Positions 7,875 to 16,658 of a DNA stretch of 40,833 bases are shown in pieces. How positions within the stretch are numbered: position 1 is the stretch's first letter; each line of letters begins with the position of its first letter. The position numbers and the translations under genes were made by a program. Origin of the DNA: Prosthecobacter sp. (lineage in GTDB: Bacteria > Verrucomicrobiota > Verrucomicrobiia > Verrucomicrobiales > Verrucomicrobiaceae); the NCBI RefSeq assembly GCF_020439865.1, contig NZ_JAGRPF010000060.1, positions 1-40,833 of the forward strand. Direction: 5' to 3'. The notes under the pieces are model-generated. The model had not been told where the DNA came from and did not search any database. It saw nothing but the letters and a program-made list of their open reading frames with translations.

Positions 7875-9092
7875 ATGTCTTTATCTGCCGCCACACTGCT
7901 TCTCCCCGCCCCTGATGCCGCCTGGCGTGTGTGGAAGCCGCGATCGAGCACCAGCGCGGAGGCGGTGGACAGCCCCTCACAGGCCTCCCATCTCTCCAAA
8001 CCGCTCGTCATCGGCCTGCCTGCCGCCGCCTGCCGCACCATCGGCCTGCTGCTGCCCCAGGCGGACAACGAACTGCTGGAGCAGATCATCGTCACCCAAC
8101 TCGAACGCCGCGGATTCAAACTGGAGCAGGATTCGGCTGGCAAGAACTACCGGTGGCACCTGCTGGGCCACCTCGGCGGACAGTCCATCATCAGCGTCGA
8201 TCTCCTCGCCGATCCATTTCCTGAAACACTCGCCGCCGCACACGCCAGCGATTACACCGCCGCCCTGCGACTTGCACAGCTCCCGGCAGGTCACATCGTG
8301 ATCATCGAGGAACAGGGAGATCTCGTTCTGGCCGCGAATCATCATGGGAAGTTATACCACAGCCACATCTTCGCACAGACGCCCGCCACCGAAGAGACTC
8401 TCGCTCTGGAGATCACCCTCGCGCGCCTGTCTCTGGAATCCGAACTGGGAACGGAAAGCATCACCGGTGTGGCGCTTGTCGGTGCCAATTTCGACCACAA
8501 TCTGACTTCACGCCTCAGCTCCGTTGTGGATCTCCCGGTCCGTATCGTGGCCGATCTGCCTCCCAACACCGCGCTCGACACACGCACCTGGGGCAAAATG
8601 CTGCCTGCCGGCATTCGCGCCGCGCAGACCGCCAGCGTGCGACGCGGCAAGCTGACCCGCGCCCTTGTGCTGGGGAGCATGCTCTATCTGTCGCTCGCAT
8701 TTCTTGCGTTCGCGTATTTGAGCTATCAGGAAAAACGTGCGGCAAAACTCGCGGAGGACGTTGAAGCCACGAGCGAACCCGCCGCCGCCGTGCGCAAGGC
8801 CAACGAACGCTGGAAAGCGCTGGCACCGGCCATTGAACCCAAGCGTTATCCGCTCTTCCTCCTCGCAGAAATCAATCGCATCATGCCCGGCAGCGGCATC
8901 GTGATTCGTGATTTTGAAGTCAAAGGCAACGAGATCGACATCAAGGGTGAAGCTCGCGATGCCCAGCTCGCCTTCCAGTTCATCGAAGATTTCAAAAAGA
9001 ATCGCGTCCTCAGCCGCTACGAATGGACCAACCCTCGCCCTGAAGTCAAAGGCACCACCGCCACCTTCCGCGCCCAAGGCAAGCTTCCCTGA
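7875..9092 (+). CDS. GspL/PilM-PilN-like inner-membrane assembly protein
   Basis: GspL recruits the E ATPase to the membrane through an actin-like cytoplasmic domain, then crosses the membrane once. This 405-residue product fits that plan. A cytoplasmic region of about 255 residues carries VALVGANFDHNL-like strand patterns reminiscent of the actin fold. A single hydrophobic segment lies near 263-285 (VLGSMLYLSLAFLAFAYL), then a short coiled coil, then a ferredoxin-like periplasmic domain (about 325-405). Conservation is weak, and the assignment rests on topology and position after K and before an M-like gene. It could equally be described as a fused PilM-PilN analogue. The start ATG 7875 has no convincing Shine-Dalgarno. 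Confidence 0.72.
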   Translation: MSLSAATLLLPAPDAAWRVWKPRSSTSAEAVDSPSQASHLSKPLVIGLPAAACRTIGLLLPQADNELLEQIIVTQLERRGFKLEQDSAGKNYRWHLLGHLGGQSIISVDLLADPFPETLAAAHASDYTAALRLAQLPAGHIVIIEEQGDLVLAANHHGKLYHSHIFAQTPATEETLALEITLARLSLESELGTESITGVALVGANFDHNLTSRLSSVVDLPVRIVADLPPNTALDTRTWGKMLPAGIRAAQTASVRRGKLTRALVLGSMLYLSLAFLAFAYLSYQEKRAAKLAEDVEATSEPAAAVRKANERWKALAPAIEPKRYPLFLLAEINRIMPGSGIVIRDFEVKGNEIDIKGEARDAQLAFQFIEDFKKNRVLSRYEWTNPRPEVKGTTATFRAQGKLP

Positions 9093-9110
9093 TTTTCATC
9101 CTCGCCTCTC

Positions 9111-9674
9111 ATGCCTCTCGCTCTGACCCAACGTGAAAAAAAGCTGCTGACCGCCTGCATCGGCGCGCTGCTGCTGATGGCCACGTTCATCATGCTCAAG
9201 CAGTTTCTTGACCGTCGCACCGCCGTGCTGGCGAAGATCTCTGCGTTGGAAAACGAGAAACGCGAAAATGAAGGCTACCTCGCGGACCGAGAATTCTGGG
9301 AAAAACGCGCTGAGTGGTTGAACCAGAACATGCCCTCGACCGAGAGCTTGGGAACGGCACAGGCACAGCTGCTGGAGGAAATCCAAAATGTCGCGCTGGA
9401 CTACCAGCTGCAGGTGCAGAAACAGCAGCTTTTACCGGACTCGGCCGACGCCAAGGCCAACGCCGCCGTTTACCGGGAAGTCGCCGTGGAAGTGCGTCTC
9501 CGAGGCGATCAAAGCACGCTTCTCGGCTGGCTGGCCACCCTGCAGTCCCCCGAACTGTTTCAAGCCATCAAGCAGTTGGAGCTAGAAATCGATGCCCGGG
9601 CAAAGGAAAAGACCCCTCAGGTGCTCTGCAACCTCGTCCTCGCACGGTGGTTCAAGCCTGAAACCGGACTTTGA
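9111..9674 (+). CDS. GspM/PilO-like inner-membrane protein
   Basis: The 187-residue product has a short cytoplasmic N-terminus (LTQREKKLL), one transmembrane helix (about 14-32), a coiled-coil stretch (about 34-85, rich in Glu/Arg/Gln) and a small alpha/beta periplasmic domain. That is the architecture of GspM and PilO, which dimerise with GspL/PilN. The LTxREKxLL beginning is common in GspM. It follows the L-like gene after 18 nt and sits two nucleotides before the next start. No residue-level family signature is distinctive, so the call is by topology and synteny. Confidence 0.72.
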   Translation: MPLALTQREKKLLTACIGALLLMATFIMLKQFLDRRTAVLAKISALENEKRENEGYLADREFWEKRAEWLNQNMPSTESLGTAQAQLLEEIQNVALDYQLQVQKQQLLPDSADAKANAAVYREVAVEVRLRGDQSTLLGWLATLQSPELFQAIKQLELEIDARAKEKTPQVLCNLVLARWFKPETGL

Positions 9675-9676
9675 CC

Positions 9677-10450
9677 ATGAAATCGATTTCTCTGCTTCTC
9701 TTCCTTATCGCTGTCGCTTCGACAGCGAAATTGGCGTCGGCGCAGGAGTCCGCCGATGCCCTTCCTCCGTTGACCACGGCGGACCTCGTTCCCCTGCCCT
9801 CAGACGGTTTTGATCCTACGCTGCCTGAGGTTCCCGCCACCTCACCAACAGCCGCTGCGGGACCGGTCGATCCCGACCTTCCTCAGCCGTTTGATCCGGC
9901 CACTCTCACTGCCGTTGTCGAAAACTCACCTTTCACCCGCATCGTCAGCATCTCAGATTCGCTGGTGCTCACCGGCATGGCCTATGTTGATGGCAAGCCG
10001 GTCGTCACGATCTACGACAAGACCAACAAGCAGTCCCTCGTGGTCTCAGACGAACCCAACCTCAAAGGCTGGAAGCTCGTCAGCGCGCAACCGGCGGACA
10101 AGATCGACTTTGCGCAGGCCAAAATCGCCATTGGGGGAGAAAGTTTCAGCATTCGCCACAGCACCTTGGGCAAAGATGATCTGAAGAAGGACAAGAGCGA
10201 ACGCCGTGACGGCCCTCCAGGTCCTCCCCCTGGCGGTGGCGAACGGTTCAGCCGCAGCAACCGGGGTCCGAGCGAAGAAGATCGCAAAAAATATGAATCC
10301 TTGTCCGACAAAGCCCGGGAGAAGTTTCGCGATGCCCTACGTGAAAAGTTCAGCGATGAAAAGTTCCGCAACGCGCCCGAAGAGGATCGCCGCAACGCCG
10401 TCCGTGCCATCTTCGACAAAATCGAGAAGCAGGACAAAGGCGGAAAATAA
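9677..10450 (+). CDS. Periplasmic linker protein, GspC/PilP-like HR domain, disordered charged C-terminus
   Basis: This 257-residue exported protein starts with a clear signal peptide (MKSISLLLFLIAVAS, cleavage near ASAQ at about 21-23) and then a Pro-rich stretch. At about 78-135 a small beta domain (SPFTRIVSISDSLVLTGMAY, then PVVTIYDKTNKQSLVVS) resembles the homology region of GspC and PilP, which bind the secretin N0 domain. The C-terminal 100 residues are Lys/Arg/Glu/Asp-rich with a Gly-Pro patch (GPPGPPPGGG) and probably disordered or helical. No transmembrane anchor beyond the signal is visible, unlike true GspC. I propose it connects the inner-membrane complex to the secretin. The label is inferred from fold-like pattern and from its place just before gspD. 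Confidence 0.6.
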   Translation: MKSISLLLFLIAVASTAKLASAQESADALPPLTTADLVPLPSDGFDPTLPEVPATSPTAAAGPVDPDLPQPFDPATLTAVVENSPFTRIVSISDSLVLTGMAYVDGKPVVTIYDKTNKQSLVVSDEPNLKGWKLVSAQPADKIDFAQAKIAIGGESFSIRHSTLGKDDLKKDKSERRDGPPGPPPGGGERFSRSNRGPSEEDRKKYESLSDKAREKFRDALREKFSDEKFRNAPEEDRRNAVRAIFDKIEKQDKGGK

Positions 10451-10497
10451 AACGCCTTCTGACTCGCCGACCAGCTAATCACGCACCCCAGTTTTAC

Positions 10498-13128
10498 ATG
10501 CATTGCCGTTTCCTCGCTCACACCTTCACCTTCATTGCATTCACCACCCTCGCATGTGGTCAAGCCGCATCTGATACAGCGCCAGCAGCAACACCAACAG
10601 CTCCTGCGGCACCGCCGACGTCACAACCTGCCGCCAATGGCAATGCTCCCGCTGCGCCCCAGGATGGCACCCGCCCTCCTGGAGCGTTCGGTCCAGGGGG
10701 GGGAGGCTTTCCCGGCGGTGGATTTCCAGGGGGTGGACGAGGCGGATTCGGAACGCGACGCGGCGGCTTTGGCGGTGGTGAAGGTGGCGCCCCCGGCGCA
10801 ACTCCGGGTGAAGGTGAGACCTTCACCATCACGGGCGATCAGGTGATGATGCAGTTCGCCACCAATCCCGTGGCTGACATCCTCGCAATTTACGAAAAGC
10901 TCACCGGGCTGACGCTCATCAAGGACACAAGCATCTTCGAAGGTGCTCAAATCAGTCTCGTCACGCCCAAACCCGTGGCCAAGGAGGAGGCCATCAAGCT
11001 CATCGAAGCCTCTCTCCTCACCAATGGCTACGCCATCGTCACCGAACCCGGTGGCAGCAGCGCCAAAATCCTCCCGGCGCGCAGTCAAAGCGCCAACGCC
11101 GTACAGTTCTCCCACGGCGTCAAGTTCTACACCAGCCCGAAGGACATCCCAGACAACGAAAGCATCGTGTCCTACTTCATGAAGTTGGACAACCTCTCGC
11201 CCGAGGATGCCGCACAGATGCTCTCCGGCCATGTCGGTCTCGGTGCCTACGGACGCATCACCGCCGTCACCACGCCGCCTGGCCTGCTCATCACCGAAAG
11301 CGCCACAGTCGTCAAACAACTCATCAATATCCGCGATGCGGTCGACGTGGGTGACACCGGCTCCTCACTCGTCACAAAGTTTATTCCCATCCAATTCGGA
11401 GATTCCGCCACTATCGCTCAGATCATCCAGGCCACCCTCACAGCACAGGCGCAGGAGAAGGAAAAGAAAGGCATCAACACGATCCGTGGCAGCGCCAGCG
11501 ACGGCCGTGGTGACAACAACAATAACAACAATCAGCAGCAGCGTCCGCAGATCGTCTACTCCGGAAGTCAGCAACAGCAGCAGAACAACCAGATGGCCCA
11601 ACCCAGCGCCCAGGTGGTTGCAGACACGCGTTTGAATCAGATCCTGGTCGTTTCTTCTCCGGCGGACTACGCCTACATCGCCAGTCTCATTGCCGAATTC
11701 GACAAGCCCCTGGAGGTGGCCGAACCCTTCGAGCGAAAGCTCATGTATGCCGCAGCCCTCGATGTGCTCAGTGCCGTCGTCGATCTCCTGCAGGAAGTGA
11801 ACTCAGGTACCACTCAGCTTCCGGGCGGCGGCACCATCCAGCAGCAGCGCCAGCAGGCGCTCGCCACCAACAGCAGCCAGCTCCTCGGTGGCAGAACCAC
11901 CACAGGCACTCGTGGCGGCACCGTCGGCAGTACTGCCGCAGTAGGTGCCTCGGACGACGCCACAGGAACAACCTCAGGCATCGGCTCCCGTGCCGATGTC
12001 ATCTCCGGGCCAACCGAGAACAACGCCCCCGTCTCCGTGCTCGTTGGCAAAACCCGCGTCGTGGCTGATCCCATGTCGAACTCCATTCTCGTCATGGGCC
12101 GCAAGGAGGACATCGACAAGACTAACAGTCTGCTCGACAAGCTCGACCGCAAGCCTGCCCAGGTGTACCTCGCCACCGTGATCGGCGAGATCACGCTCAC
12201 CGACGGCATGACCTCGGGCATTGACTATGTTTCCGCTTTGAGTCGTGCAGGTGATGGCACCAACTTCAGCGCCAGCGGCTTCACCAACCGCACCGATACG
12301 CTCGCCCTCGGTGCCAGCGGAGCCCCCCCGGGCGCGGGCCGGGCGATTGGCGATCTACGCAACAATCTCATCACCACCCCCTTCGGCCCCACCAGCGGTC
12401 TGAACCTCTATGGTGCGATCGGTGACAGCCTCGAGGTCTTTGTCTCCGCCCTGGAGACCAACAACAACTTCAAAGTGCTTTCCCGCCCCTCCATCTTCGC
12501 TCTCAACAACAAGAAAGCCGTAATCACTTCGGGTCGCCAGATTCCCGTCCCCTCGCAGCAGACAACCTTTGCCAACAACAACGCCGCCCAAGGCAACACC
12601 ACGACCACCATCGAATACCGGGACGTCGTGCTGAAGCTTGAGATCGTTCCGCTCATCAACGCCGATGGCGAAGTCACGCTGACTGTGTCTCAAGTGAATG
12701 ACACAGTGGTCGGCACCCAGCTGGTGCAGCCCAATCTCGTCCCCATCATCGGCACCGAACAGCTCGTCACATCGGTCACCATTCCTGACCGCAACACCAT
12801 CGTCCTGGGCGGACTGATCTCTGAGACTTTCGACAACAAACGCACAGGGCTGCCCGTCCTCGGCAGAATTCCCGGGCTCGGCAAACTCTTCCGAACTGAC
12901 AACAACACCACAACCCGCAAGGAGCTGATCGTCTTCATCCAGCCGCAGGTCGTCACGGGGAATCCGGAACTTCGAGCAACCTCGTTGAGTGAAGACATTC
13001 GCACCAAGGTTGGCGCTGAGGCTGCCAACCGGTTTCCCCAAGTGCCCCAGCTTCCCGCCGCGACACCCGTGGCACCGGAACCGAAGAAGAATTTCTTCCA
13101 GCGCATGTTCAGCCGCAAACCCAAATAG
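10498..13128 (+). CDS. gspD: Type II secretion secretin GspD
   Basis: GspD forms the outer-membrane channel. The 876-residue protein has a signal peptide, an Ala/Pro-rich and then Gly-rich leader (about 25-106), an N0-like domain (about 108-200) and N1-N3 ring-building repeats (about 220-560). The C-terminal secretin barrel is at about 655-822. In the barrel VLSRPSIFALNNKKA, VTIPDRNTIVLGGLI and TGLPVLGRIPGLGKLF are textbook secretin motifs. Two low-complexity insertions interrupt the N domains: an Asn/Gln-rich one (about residues 338-368) and a Gln/Thr/Gly/Ser-rich one (about 440-510). It is longer than most GspD (about 650-700), mainly because of these and the leader. No S-domain is obvious. 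Last gene of the operon, 47 nt after the linker gene. Confidence 0.95.
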   Translation: MHCRFLAHTFTFIAFTTLACGQAASDTAPAATPTAPAAPPTSQPAANGNAPAAPQDGTRPPGAFGPGGGGFPGGGFPGGGRGGFGTRRGGFGGGEGGAPGATPGEGETFTITGDQVMMQFATNPVADILAIYEKLTGLTLIKDTSIFEGAQISLVTPKPVAKEEAIKLIEASLLTNGYAIVTEPGGSSAKILPARSQSANAVQFSHGVKFYTSPKDIPDNESIVSYFMKLDNLSPEDAAQMLSGHVGLGAYGRITAVTTPPGLLITESATVVKQLINIRDAVDVGDTGSSLVTKFIPIQFGDSATIAQIIQATLTAQAQEKEKKGINTIRGSASDGRGDNNNNNNQQQRPQIVYSGSQQQQQNNQMAQPSAQVVADTRLNQILVVSSPADYAYIASLIAEFDKPLEVAEPFERKLMYAAALDVLSAVVDLLQEVNSGTTQLPGGGTIQQQRQQALATNSSQLLGGRTTTGTRGGTVGSTAAVGASDDATGTTSGIGSRADVISGPTENNAPVSVLVGKTRVVADPMSNSILVMGRKEDIDKTNSLLDKLDRKPAQVYLATVIGEITLTDGMTSGIDYVSALSRAGDGTNFSASGFTNRTDTLALGASGAPPGAGRAIGDLRNNLITTPFGPTSGLNLYGAIGDSLEVFVSALETNNNFKVLSRPSIFALNNKKAVITSGRQIPVPSQQTTFANNNAAQGNTTTTIEYRDVVLKLEIVPLINADGEVTLTVSQVNDTVVGTQLVQPNLVPIIGTEQLVTSVTIPDRNTIVLGGLISETFDNKRTGLPVLGRIPGLGKLFRTDNNTTTRKELIVFIQPQVVTGNPELRATSLSEDIRTKVGAEAANRFPQVPQLPAATPVAPEPKKNFFQRMFSRKPK

Positions 13129-13218
13129 CTGTCGCGCAGCGGTGCTCCACGTCGCCACCCTGCATGCCTCATGGAAGTCGCCTTGACCTGTGTCGCGGTT
13201 GATCGTTGACTGCGTCGC

Positions 13219-14286
13219 GTGCACGCCTCCCTCAAAACCCTTCACCTTCGCGAGCCTTTCCGCATTGCTCATGGCACCTCATCGACACGCCAGGTGCTCC
13301 GCATCTCGCACGGAGGGCATGTGAGCGAGGCGCCTTTCGTTCCCTATTACAGCGAAGACCCGCAGCAAACACTTGAGTTGCTCAATCAAACCATCCTCCC
13401 CGACGCACTCGGCGGAATGGCGGAATTCGCCGTTAACATCCTTCGTCACGATCTCGTCAGTGCGGTCATGCCTCGCCTGGCCTGCGCCGCCTCGCGCATC
13501 GGCACGCTCGCGCTCAATCTGCTGCATCACGACATCGTCGGTCATCGCGAGGGCCTTCCGCTGTCTGCGCATGCGCACGCACGACTCGGATCGCCAGCAT
13601 CCGCCACCGCACCGCCCGGCTGCCACTCGCTCGGCATCCCGCAAAATCTCGATGTCTTCGCTGACAAGGTCTCCGCGCTCGGACAGCGTTTCCGCGTGCT
13701 CAAACTCAAACTCGGCTCCGGGGATCTCGGACTCGACGTCGCCACCGTCTCCGTCGCACGCATGGCCGCACCGGATGCGAAATTGATCATCGACGTCAAC
13801 GGCGGCTGGGACATGGCAGAAGCCCCGCTGATGATCGAAAAGCTCGCCGATTACGCACCCGCTCTCATCGAGCAGCCCATCCATCACCGGCTGGGCGTCG
13901 AAGGCTGGGAGGAGTTGCGCAGCCTGCTACCAGGTCGTGCCGTGCCAATCTTTGCCGATGAAAGCGCTCAAACCGCCGAAGACCTTCCTGCGCTCGCCCC
14001 ATTTGTCGACGGCGTGAACGTCAAACTGCTCAAGTGTGGCAGTTTCGACGGCGCTCTCGCCATGATCGAAGCCGCGCGACGCCACGGATTGCAACTCATG
14101 CTGGGCTGCATGATTGAAACCAGCCTCGGGGTCACCGCCGCCGCCCACCTCGCGCCATGGGTGGACTGGATCGACCTCGACGGCCATCTGCACATCACCA
14201 ACGACGACTTCTCCGGCATCGAATACGACGACACAGGTTCACTTGTCATGCCCGACCGTCCCGGCATAGGCGCCATTCCACGATGA
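13219..14286 (+). CDS. Dipeptide epimerase (L-Ala-D/L-Glu epimerase type), enolase superfamily
   Basis: This 355-residue protein is a muconate-lactonizing-subgroup enolase enzyme. The catalytic set is complete: K162/K164 in LKLKLG, metal ligands D192 (IIDVNGGW), E218 (IEQP) and D247 (FADES), and K269 (VNVKLLKCG). The C-terminal D319-L-D321 in WIDLDGH is the DxD motif that binds the dipeptide amino group in Ala-Glu epimerases (YcjG/YkfB type). It would convert L-Ala-D-Glu from murein peptides to L-Ala-L-Glu. The start is the GTG at 13219: an in-frame TGA at 13207-13209 excludes anything further upstream, and the N-terminal capping domain begins at once. The stop overlaps the start of the M20 peptidase (ATGA). 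Substrate specificity is inferred from the motif, not shown. Confidence 0.87.
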   Translation: MHASLKTLHLREPFRIAHGTSSTRQVLRISHGGHVSEAPFVPYYSEDPQQTLELLNQTILPDALGGMAEFAVNILRHDLVSAVMPRLACAASRIGTLALNLLHHDIVGHREGLPLSAHAHARLGSPASATAPPGCHSLGIPQNLDVFADKVSALGQRFRVLKLKLGSGDLGLDVATVSVARMAAPDAKLIIDVNGGWDMAEAPLMIEKLADYAPALIEQPIHHRLGVEGWEELRSLLPGRAVPIFADESAQTAEDLPALAPFVDGVNVKLLKCGSFDGALAMIEAARRHGLQLMLGCMIETSLGVTAAAHLAPWVDWIDLDGHLHITNDDFSGIEYDDTGSLVMPDRPGIGAIPR

Positions 14287-15491
14287 CCCCTTCCATCCTG
14301 CAATCCTCGGCCGAATCACATCTGCCTGCCGCTCTCGAGCTGACGCGTCGCCTCGTTGAGATCAACAGCTTCACGGCAAACGCAGCGGGCGTCGATGCGG
14401 TAGCAAGGCTGACCGCCGAAGCCTTCGCACCCCTCGGTTTCACCCCGGCATTCGTGCCCTGTGCCATCGCCGGCACGGGGCATCATCTTCTTCTCACTCA
14501 TCGTGGTCAGAGCGGCGATCCCATCGTCCTGGTCTCTCACTCAGACACCGTCTTCCCGCCTGAAGAGGAACTGCGCAATGACTTCAAATGGGATGAGCGC
14601 CCAGACGAAGGACGCATCTACGGTCCAGGCACCGTCGACATCAAGGGTGGTACTGCGTTGATCTGGCTCATGCTGCAGATTCTCCGTGACTGCGCTCCCA
14701 AAGCCTTCGAGCGTGCCCACTGGCTCTTCGCCGCCAATGCAGCCGAAGAAGTCATCGGCGACGACTTCGCCCGCGCCGTCATCCAGACCTGCGGAGGAAA
14801 AGCACGCGCGGTGTTGGTGTTTGAAGGCGGCCCCGTCGATGAACGCGGCTGGCACATCGTCACCTCGCGCAAAGGCCGCAGCACCTGGCAGCTCACCGCT
14901 GAGGGCAAGGCCGCGCATGCAGGCAGCAAGCATCACGAAGGCGTCAACGCCATCGATGCTCTCGTCCGCGTGCTGCCGGACGTCGCCGCGCTCACCAACG
15001 CCGCCGAAGAACGCACGGTGAACATCGGCATGATTCACGGCGGCACCGTCGTCAATCGTGTGCCGCATGAAGCCTCTGCCGAGTGGGAATGCCGCGCCAC
15101 CGATCCCGCTGCGCTGCAGCGCGCTGATGACTTTTTCGCCAGTCTAAACGGCACCGCCGCGAATGGCGCCAAACTCAGCGCCGAATGCATCGGACGCACG
15201 GACGCATGGCCCGGCACTGTCGAATCCGAGGCGCTCTTCCACCTCTGGCACGAAGCCGCGGCAGAGATGAACCTCACCGCAGTGTCCGTCGCACGCGGCG
15301 GCTTGAGTGATGCCAACCATCTCTGGCAACTCGCCCCCACGCTCGACGGTCTCGGCCCCCACGGTGGCAATGCCCACTGTTCCGAGCGCACCGCCGACGG
15401 CTCCAAGCTGCCCGAATATGTCGAGCCCGCCACCTTCGTGCCGAAAGCAGTGATGAATGCCCTCGCCCTCACGAAGCTTCTCAGAGAATAG
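14283..15491 (+). CDS. M20 family metallopeptidase (carboxypeptidase G2 / dipeptidase-like)
   Basis: M20 enzymes are two-zinc exopeptidases or amidohydrolases. The 402-residue product shows H86-x-D88 (SHSDTVF), the bridging D119 (GTVDIKGG), the catalytic pair E155-E156 (NAAEEVIG), the acidic ligand E181 (FEGGPVDERGW) and the C-terminal ligand His in GGNAHCSER. The dimerisation (lid) domain lies at about 195-305, with the conserved AHAGSKHHEGVNA segment. No signal peptide is present, so it acts in the cytosol. Its start codon overlaps the stop of the dipeptide epimerase gene. That suggests it cleaves the epimerised dipeptide (for example L-Ala-L-Glu) or a related murein fragment, but other N-acyl amino acid or dipeptide substrates are possible. 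Confidence 0.88.
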   Translation: MTPSILQSSAESHLPAALELTRRLVEINSFTANAAGVDAVARLTAEAFAPLGFTPAFVPCAIAGTGHHLLLTHRGQSGDPIVLVSHSDTVFPPEEELRNDFKWDERPDEGRIYGPGTVDIKGGTALIWLMLQILRDCAPKAFERAHWLFAANAAEEVIGDDFARAVIQTCGGKARAVLVFEGGPVDERGWHIVTSRKGRSTWQLTAEGKAAHAGSKHHEGVNAIDALVRVLPDVAALTNAAEERTVNIGMIHGGTVVNRVPHEASAEWECRATDPAALQRADDFFASLNGTAANGAKLSAECIGRTDAWPGTVESEALFHLWHEAAAEMNLTAVSVARGGLSDANHLWQLAPTLDGLGPHGGNAHCSERTADGSKLPEYVEPATFVPKAVMNALALTKLLRE

Positions 15492-15522
15492 CGAGCCTCC
15501 TGCTACGACAGGCTCTTTGGAG

Positions 15523-16506
15523 TCAAAGCCCCTTCGCCAGCGTCTTCACACGCAACAGGAACATGTCCGCCGTGATGTAGAGTGTGCTGCGATCCTCGCC
15601 GCCCCACGCGCAGTTCGCTGTCGCCTGCCCGGTGAGTATGGTGCCGAGATGCTTGCCGTCCTTGCTGACGATCAGCACCCCGCCAGGGCCGGTCGTGTAG
15701 ATGTTGCCGTTGGTGTCCACCTTCATTCCATCGCAGCCGCCTTTGCGATCCGCAGTCTTGAGCGACTGCGCATTGAAAAAGACGCGACCGTTTTTCGCGG
15801 TGCCATCGCCTTGCAGGTCATAGGCCATCACGCGCGTGTTCTCCTTGTCCGACACCGCCACGTAGAGCGTCTTCTGATCCGGACTCAGCGCGATTCCGTT
15901 TGGCCACTGAACATCAGACACCACCAGCGTCACCACATTCAGTGCAGCAGGATTCACCGCATACACACCATGGATCGCCAGCTCCGGCTTGCCGCCCTTC
16001 AAACCATAAGGCGGATCAGTGAAGAAGATCGTGCCGTTCTTCGCGATCACGAGATCGTTCGGGCTGTTGAAGCGCTTGCCTTCATAGCTCCAGGCCAGCG
16101 GCGTAAAGCTGCCGTCCTTCTCCAGCCGCGCGATGCGGCGTTCACCATGCTGGCAGAGCACCAAGTTGCCGTTCGCATCCACCGCGAGACCGTTGGAGCC
16201 CTGTCCGTCCGGATCACTCAGACTGCCGCTCGGCTTCAGCACCACCTTCGCCGCCGTGTCGCCTTCCTTCCATCCAAAGACCGTGTTCTCCGGCACATCC
16301 GAAAACACGATGCCTCCATCACGCCACACCGGCCCTTCCGACCAGTTGAAGCCGGACGCCAGCACCTCGATCTTCGCGTCCGGTGCAATCAACGCGTCCA
16401 GAGCAGAATCGAGCCGCTCAATCGAACCGTGAAATTCAGGAACCGGTTCCACTGCGAACGCGGCGAGGGACGTAAAGAGAAGCAGGGCTGAAGCACGCGA
16501 GATCAT
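15523..16506 (-). CDS. Secreted SMP-30/gluconolactonase-family beta-propeller
   Basis: The 327-residue product begins with a signal peptide (MISRASALLLFTSLAAFA). Six-bladed propeller signatures follow: FNWSEGPVWRDGG with the metal-binding Glu, FNSPNDLVIAKNG with the conserved Asn, WPNGIALSPDQKTLYV and GGCDGMKVDTNGNIY with the metal-binding Asp. The family hydrolyses sugar lactones or related esters using one divalent metal. I chose the ATG at 16506 over an in-frame upstream frame because it gives the signal peptide. It is transcribed divergently from the FKBP lipoprotein, with a 152-nt gap. Substrate cannot be read from sequence. A second, non-exported SMP-30 protein lies at 27725-28573. Confidence 0.88.
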   Translation of the reverse strand: MISRASALLLFTSLAAFAVEPVPEFHGSIERLDSALDALIAPDAKIEVLASGFNWSEGPVWRDGGIVFSDVPENTVFGWKEGDTAAKVVLKPSGSLSDPDGQGSNGLAVDANGNLVLCQHGERRIARLEKDGSFTPLAWSYEGKRFNSPNDLVIAKNGTIFFTDPPYGLKGGKPELAIHGVYAVNPAALNVVTLVVSDVQWPNGIALSPDQKTLYVAVSDKENTRVMAYDLQGDGTAKNGRVFFNAQSLKTADRKGGCDGMKVDTNGNIYTTGPGGVLIVSKDGKHLGTILTGQATANCAWGGEDRSTLYITADMFLLRVKTLAKGL

Positions 16507-16658
16507 GAGATGAGTTGGTTGATGAAGCGCACAGTAAACGAACAAGGCGTGCGATGTTTCGAGGTAAATCCGCCCCAGTCGGTGGCGACCTGACATGCCG
16601 GCTTGACCGCAGAGAGCAAGTCGAGACACTGGACCGTCCCAGCCAACCATCCAACTCC

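Noticed and set aside
12355..13272. Open frame of 305 codons on the minus strand opposite the secretin barrel
   Set aside because: The secretin motifs on the plus strand are decisive; the minus frame has no recognisable domain.
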